From Undaria pinnatifida (taxonomy: Eukaryota > Sar > Phaeophyceae > Laminariales > Alariaceae), in contig JABAKD010000030.1 in the NCBI GenBank assembly GCA_012845835.1, forward strand, positions 9,089,805-9,153,804: DNA of 64,000 nucleotides, read 5' to 3'. The translations under genes were made by a program, and so were the position numbers. Of this stretch, positions 58,371-64,000 are shown one piece after another. Position 1 is the stretch's first letter. Each line of letters opens with the position of its first letter. The notes beneath the pieces were generated by a model. The model was not told the origin of the DNA and made no database searches. It saw only the letters and a list, made by a program, of their open reading frames with translations.

Positions 58371-59180
58371 ATGGCGAACTCATCAAGCTCTAGTTTTGGG
58401 CTCCACCGTTTACTAGATTCCATTGGACAATGCTCTGGGTCTACCTTTCGCGTGTGGAAGGAAAGCTTCGAGCACGTCATCAACATCCATGCGCTGGAGC
58501 TTCTCACGGTCTCACGCGGATTGGCCGGCCAGTTGCTTTATTTATTTTTACTTATTGCTGTTAATATACAGCTATACCGCGCTGGTGACCAGACCCTCTG
58601 GCTGCTACTCTGGCCGACGTTACCGCTTGGGACAAGGCCGACAGCCGCCTCTACTCCCTCCTGTTCTTCGCGACTACCGGCTCGGCGCGGATCACCGTTC
58701 AGGCTCACCGAAAGGCGGGCACTAGCGCCGAAGGCAACGGACAGTTGGCTTGGGCGGCTCTGAACGCGCGGTTCGACGCCCACACCCAGGAAGCTCGGCG
58801 TGCGTGACACAAGGAGCTCTTCGCCCTCACGCACGTTGCGGGTGGTGATCCTGTTGACTTCTTCTCCAAGGGATGCGAGCTCAAGCTCCGCCTCGAGACT
58901 CTGGGGGAGAAAGTATCAGACGAAGTCTACCTGGATATCATGCTCTCGGGCCTGACGTGTGCCCCGGAATTCCACTTTGCCCGGGAGATGCACTACCGAA
59001 CGAATTTACATCGGTCGACTGTCTTCAGGACACGGCCAACCGCTTCTTTGTGGACCAGCAGTCGCGCAAGGCGGCGGGGCCCGCGGTCTCGGGCAGGGGA
59101 GCCGCGATGGCCGCGTCCAGCAGCGACCAGTGCCACCGCTGCAAGAAGTTTGGACATTTCCAGCGAGACTGTCCGAAGTC
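58371..59180 (+). pseudogene. Copia gag, broken by frameshifts and a stop
   Basis: The frame starting at the ATG at 58371 encodes MANSSSSSFGLHRLLDSIGQ, then FRVWKESFEHVINIHALELL, typical of a copia gag start. Near 58530-58600, beside an AT-rich stretch, the homologous reading moves to another frame (TAWDKADSRLYSLLFFATTG). That frame hits TGA at 58805-58807. A second frame change near 58990-59005 leads into the main gag-pol frame. The nucleocapsid zinc knuckle is intact: CHRCKKFGHFQRDC, CX2CX4HX4C. Gag forms the virus-like particle that packages element RNA. Confidence 0.85.
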
Positions 59181-62100
59181 TGCGCAGCCGTCCCGACCGA
59201 CGAAAGGGAAGAAGCCAGGCAACAAGCGCGGAAGTGGGGGGAGTGGGCAGTCCAAGTGGTGCTCCTTTCACCGCACGAAGACGCACAGCGATGCTGAGTG
59301 CAAGGCTCAGCAGGACAACCGAAACAAGAAGCAAGAGGAGCTTCGAGGGTTGGCTGCGAACCTGGCACTGCTTCAGGCAGCCGGTCTGGCCAACTTCTCC
59401 CACTTGGCGCAGCCGTTTCAGGCGGCGGCGCCCCAGGCGTCTCAGGCCCCTTCGGAACCAACCACGTTCGGGTTCTCCTTCAACGCTCTCGCCGCCTCTG
59501 CAGGTCCTGCCGCCTCGCCGGGAGCTTCCGCGTCTGCCTCATCCGCGTCGTCTGCGCGGGACCACCACTTGCCTTCCGAGTACTTCGGTGCTTTCATGGT
59601 TTCTTCTGCGGCGGAGTCGTCGCTCGCTCCTTTTCGCTCCGACGGATCGTCCATCCTGATGTTGGTGGATAGCGGAGCGACGGACAATTACCGAGATTCT
59701 GCGCTTACGCCTGGCGTGCGGGCTCACATGCGTGACATTGAAGACCTTCGGATCCCGCTCCCGATCATTGCCGCTGGGCAGCACGTTCTTCACGGCGTTA
59801 CGACGGGGGTTCTCTTCGGCACGGTCGCCGACGACAGCGGCAACGATAGGCAAGTTTCCTTCCGTGTCGTCTTAGTACCGGGGCTGGGGACCAACCTCTT
59901 CTCCGTCACCGCTGCGCTGTCGAATGGAGTGACCTCCCTCTTCTATCCGGGCAACCCCAGGCTGGAGTCGGGGGACGTAGTCGTCCCGATGAAAATCCGA
60001 GGAGTGGATGACACCGGCAAGATCACTTGCTCCATCACCGTGAAGTTCGGCGCTGGGGATGGCGGTCGGCAGACCCTCGGGGAAGCTCCTGACGGCCTTG
60101 CCTTGCGGGTGGGGACTGCTAGTCTCTGGCACCGGCGCATGGGGCACATCAACAGCAAGAGCTTGGATGTGTTGAGGTAGGAGGCGGCCAACGGCATCGA
60201 TTACACCGGCGACGTGCAGGACTGCAGTGCGTGCCTTCTTGGTAAGAGCTCTCAACAGCCGCACCCAAAGCACGCCGTTTACGGCGTTTCACGCGCCTTT
60301 CAGATCGTATTCGTCGATACCCTTGGTCCTTTCACGCCTACCGCGTTGGGCGGCTTCAAATACGCCGCCAAGTTTGCCGACCAACACACCAAGTGGAAGG
60401 AGGTCGTCCTCATGAAGGATAAGACTTGCTCGACTGACGCCCTCGAGTTGTTCAACAAGGGGACCGTCATCCCCCGCAGCGAGCGCATCCACGTGCTTCG
60501 TGCGGATAAGGGAACCGATTTTACGAGCTCGGCCTACCGACAGTAATAGTACTGCCTGGACATCGGCATCCAGCTACAATTTGCATCGCCAAACACCCCC
60601 CAGCAGATCGGAGCGAATGAGCGTGCAGATAGGACGATCATGAACATCGTGCGTTGCATGCTCGCTGATTCTACGCTGCCGAGCCTTCTTTGGGGAGAAC
60701 TGATGCACACGGCGGTCTACCTGAGCAACCGGACTCCTCATGCAGCCTTGCACAACGGGACGCCGTACAAGGCGCTCTACGGCAAGGACGCGCACCTTGG
60801 ACACCTTCGGGTGGTCGGGGCACGGGCGTTTGTGCTTGAAGAGACGCACACCAAGAAGTTTGAAAGCCGTGCGTGGGAAGGACGGTTGGTGGGCTACAGC
60901 CTGGACAGCAAATCCTACCGTCTCTACAACGCTCAGACGAGACGAGTGCGGGAGATTCGCAACGTTATCTTCATTGAAACGACTCCCGCGCCGCCTTCGT
61001 TGGCCGAGCGTGGTTTTGACGACGGGGAGTTCACCTACGCCGACCAGAATGACATGATCCGAGATGTGCGCAACTACACCACCAACCACTCGGTCGATGC
61101 GGTTTCTCCCAATCATGCCGTCGGGGACCCGTCTGTTCTCGAGCTTGTCGAGGACATCTCCACGGTCAACAACCGTGACCTTGGGCTCAGCTCCGCTGAC
61201 CCTTCTCCTGCCGCCGAGGATGGGCCTGCGGACGACAGCCGTGCCTCGCCTGGAGGAGTCAGCCCTCCTGAGTCGGGTAACAGTGCACCTTCACCTGCCG
61301 CATCACCTTCCGGTCCTGCTCCGGCCGGGTCATCATCTGGTCCTGCGTCGCCGCCTGGTACGTCGAGTACTGGTTCTGCTCCAGTTGGTGCTGCATCGCG
61401 GGGTCGTTCCGCGTGTGGGCGTGGTTCATCTCGTGGTGGGCGTGACACCCGCGGTGGCTCTTCGCGTGGTGCATCTGCGCGGGGAGGGATCGCGACGCGT
61501 GGTGGACGTGGTTCGGTGAGTGGGCGTGGTTCTCGTGGTGGTCGCGGCTCCATGTCAGCCCCTCCTGACACCAGGATTACCCGGGCGATATCGCGCGTGC
61601 CCAACCAGAAGACCCTCAGCGAGCTTTGTTGGCTTTGGTACGCGTTTCCCGCGATGGGGGAGTTTCCTGACGTCGCGCACAGGGACGCCACATTGGGATT
61701 CACGGAATACGCATACGCCGTAGGGGCAGTGCAACCAGACGTTCCTCGCACCATCCAGGAAGCACGGGCCTCACCGGACGCAGCGAAGTGGAACGCAGCT
61801 GCCGAACGCGAGATGAAAAGCCTCAACGACCGCAAGGTCTACAAACTCGTCCCGCGCTCAGCCGTCCCTCCGGGAAGGAAGCGCATCAAATCCAAGTGGG
61901 TGTTCAAACGCAAGGCCGACGGCTCCTTCAAGGGACGTGTCGTAGCCCAGGGCTGGAACCAAGTTCCCGGACTCGACTGTTGCAGCACCTACGCTCCGGT
62001 GTGCAGGATCCAGAGCGTGCGAATGGTGGCGTGCATCACCGTGGAGTGCAACCTCATCTTCGACCAGAGGGATGTTTCTACCGCTTTCCTCTACGCGGAC

Positions 62101-63327
62101 ATCCAAGAACAAGTGTTCGTTGAACAACCACCCGGTTTCGAGGTCAAGGACAAGAATGGAGGTGACCTGGTAATGCAGCCGAAGAAGAGCCTCTACGGAC
62201 TTGCTCAAAGCCCAGGCAACTGGTTCAACACCATCGATCCCGTGCTTGTCGAGATTGGCTTCGTCGCACTCAAGTCAGACCCGTGCGTGTATTTGTACGA
62301 TCACAACGGGGCCAAGATCTACCTGACTCTCTACGTCGATGACCTTCTCCTGGCCGGCAACGACTCTAGCGCCATTTCGATGGTGAAAGGGAAGTTGCAA
62401 GAGCGCTTCAAAATGACCGACATGGAGGAAGCATCTCTCGTACTCGGAATGGAAATGAAGAGGGATCGCGAGGCAGGTACCTTGACTATTTCCCAAGAGG
62501 CATACTGCAAATCGATCCTTGAACGGTTCGGGATGTCGGACTGCAAGCCGACTAGTACACCTGTGCACGGCTCCGAAATCTCGAACAACCAGCCCGAGGA
62601 CACACGTCTCAACGAGGAGGAGACGCGCAAGTACCAAGGGATCGTCGGATCGCTCATGTACATTGCGCAAGTGCTGAGGTATGGCATCATGTACGCGACA
62701 GGCCAACTGGCTCGCCCGCTGGCGAAACCCAGCAAGGTGCATATGGTGGCGGCAAAGCATACTCTTCGCTATCTAGCAGGAACGACCAACTTTAGCATCA
62801 CCTACAAGAAAGGTGGTTTTAAGCTCGCGACCTTCTGGGACTCGAACTGGGCAAACAACCCTGACAACGGGAAGTCGACCTCAAGCTACGTGACGATGCT
62901 GGCAAACGCTCCGATGAGCTTCAGGTCGGGGCTGCAAGGTCTGACTGCGATGTCCATCATGGAAGCGGAGCTGGTCGCGTCCGCCCTGGCGATGAAGGAA
63001 GCAGTGTTTTGCTCAAACATGCTGACGGAGCTTGGATTCGGGAAGGAGTTTGCACAAATGCCTGTGTACTGCGACAACACGGCTACTCTACATGCATTGG
63101 GGAACCGGTCCTTCAGCTCGAGGACCAAGCACATCGCATTGCGCTTCTTCTTTATCCGAGAACTGGTAACGGAGGGGAGGATCTCCATCCATTACGTCCC
63201 GACGGAGGACAACCTCGCCGACATCGGTACAAAGCACTTCAACAATCACAGGTTCAAGCACCTTATGGACCTCATCAACAAGTTCGACGTCAACAAGGTC
63301 ACCACCGTCGAATTTAAAGGAAAATGA
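59181..63327 (+). pseudogene. Copia pol: protease, integrase, RT, RNase H, with three in-frame stops
   Basis: One frame runs to the TGA at 63325-63327. Protease: MLVDSGATDN. Integrase: HRRMGH and CSAC zinc ligands, then VFVDTLGPF, LRADKGTDF and the E of ANERAD as D, D, E. Stops: TAG 60178-60180, within the integrase zinc domain, and TAA-TAG 60544-60549, between the second D and the E. Between integrase and RT (61200-61560) is a Ser/Pro/Ala-rich then Arg-Gly-rich linker. RT: LIFDQRDVSTAFLYADIQEQ, SLYGLAQSPGNWF and YVDD at 62332-62343. RNase H: FWDSNW, MEAEL, YCDNTA and NLADIGTKHF. The RT-RNase H part is open. Confidence 0.95.
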
Positions 63328-63524
63328 GTAATTTGTTTGTTTGACTCTGTCTGTTTGGAATTAGCTTAAACTTTTGATTTCTTTCGTAGGATTGAAGATT
63401 GTAGTTGGTTGTGTAGGAAACAATGAATATCATCACTTGGTTGAAACACGCATGACACGCATTCGTTTGCTTAAATTTATCATCATTAGTTTTGGTACAA
63501 TTCAGAGCAACTTTCATTGAGGAG

Positions 63525-63970
63525 TGTTATGGAAATGTTAGCACATAGCCAGTATGAGTCAATGTTCAGTAGCACTGCACTTGTACGTCGTAGATCATCG
63601 TAGATCTGTTATGGGTCGGTTGGTATGTAACGTGCGTATGAATATGCGGAGGAATTACTTCTGTAGGATTCTCTGTTGCCTTGGCGAGTAGCTCACTCTC
63701 TCGTGTGGATCCTTCCGGATTGTCTAGCATCGTAGCCATCCTGGTCATCTCCAGTACCCAGCCAACTTCTGGACTCCTGCATAGTCTGCGGTTTATCTGT
63801 GTGTGTTGGCCACATAAGCGCCCCTGTTTACAACATCTTTACATCTTCTCCTCAACACGGAAGCACTCGAGTTTTCCAGGCTATCCACTGCACGGTGTCA
63901 CCAACCCGACTAGCGTCGGGGACACAGCCTCTCTGCCACCGTGCTGGGGTATACCATAATATCCGTAATA
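63525..63970 (+). repeat. 3' LTR of the copia element
   Basis: 446 bp, starting TGTTATGG and ending CCGTAATA. It is preceded by a short purine-rich TTGAGGAG, a weak polypurine tract. Confidence 0.95.
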
Positions 63971-63975
63971 CCTAC
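63971..63975. other. Target-site duplication, right copy
   Basis: CCTAC immediately after the 3' LTR. The 25 bp after it (63976-64000) is the continuing MCM4 intron; no exon is reached. Confidence 0.93.
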
Positions 63976-64000
63976 CTTCGCCGATTCGTGAATTATAGCG

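Larger units (their letters stand above)
56996..63970 (+). mobile_element. Ty1/copia LTR retrotransposon, full length, inserted in an MCM4 intron
   Basis: The element is 6975 bp: 5' LTR, leader of about 930 bp, gag-pol, a 197-bp tail and 3' LTR. Its domain order (gag with zinc knuckle, protease, integrase, reverse transcriptase, RNase H) defines Ty1/copia. It is flanked by CCTAC on both sides (56991-56995 and 63971-63975) and lies 93 bp after the donor of MCM4 exon 10, in the same orientation as the gene. At least four stop codons and two frame changes make it non-autonomous as sequenced. Confidence 0.96.

Noticed and set aside
58993..59403. Open frames antisense to copia gag
   Set aside because: Shadows of the GC-rich gag-pol frame; no independent support.

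Overview
The window looks like nuclear DNA of a photosynthetic stramenopile, most probably a brown alga of the Ectocarpus type. Two of the four genes begin with bipartite plastid presequences of the heterokont kind (a signal-peptide-like stretch followed by an A-F motif). Coding sequence is cut into many small exons, most joined in phase 0, by long repeat-laden introns, and a Ty1/copia retrotransposon is present. The organism is inferred; it is not read directly from a marker gene.

Layout. (1) A five-exon PAP/fibrillin-like plastid gene on the minus strand (623-4663). (2) A 5.7 kb divergent intergenic region of degenerate tandem repeats. (3) A plus-strand gene (10364-37100) whose 24 recognisable exons encode an SbcD-type metallophosphoesterase fused in frame to an SbcC/Rad50-type ABC-ATPase with P-loop, Q-loop, CXXC zinc hook, signature motif and Walker B, apparently preceded by a plastid-targeting sequence. 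One or more exons with the last nuclease motifs are missing, probably inside the 500-N gap at 16876-17375. (4) A convergent intergenic region (37101-40493). (5) RPS24 (ribosomal protein eS24) on the minus strand, a 135-residue protein spread over 9.8 kb. Its 6.2 kb second intron holds eleven copies of a 76-nt hairpin-forming element. (6) MCM4 on the plus strand, starting 285 bp from RPS24 head to head, present from its start to just after Walker A. (7) A 6975-bp Ty1/copia element (56996-63970) inside the MCM4 intron that follows the Walker A exon, with two LTRs, a 5-bp target duplication and a gag-pol broken by stops and frameshifts.

Together: RPS24 and MCM4 (protein synthesis and replication licensing) share a short divergent promoter region. 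The SbcD-SbcC fusion would be expected to process DNA ends or hairpins, and its presequence suggests it does so in the plastid. The fibrillin-like protein would act on plastid membranes or lipid bodies. Exon joins were worked out by hand from splice signals, reading phase and remembered family conservation; no alignment or transcript was available.
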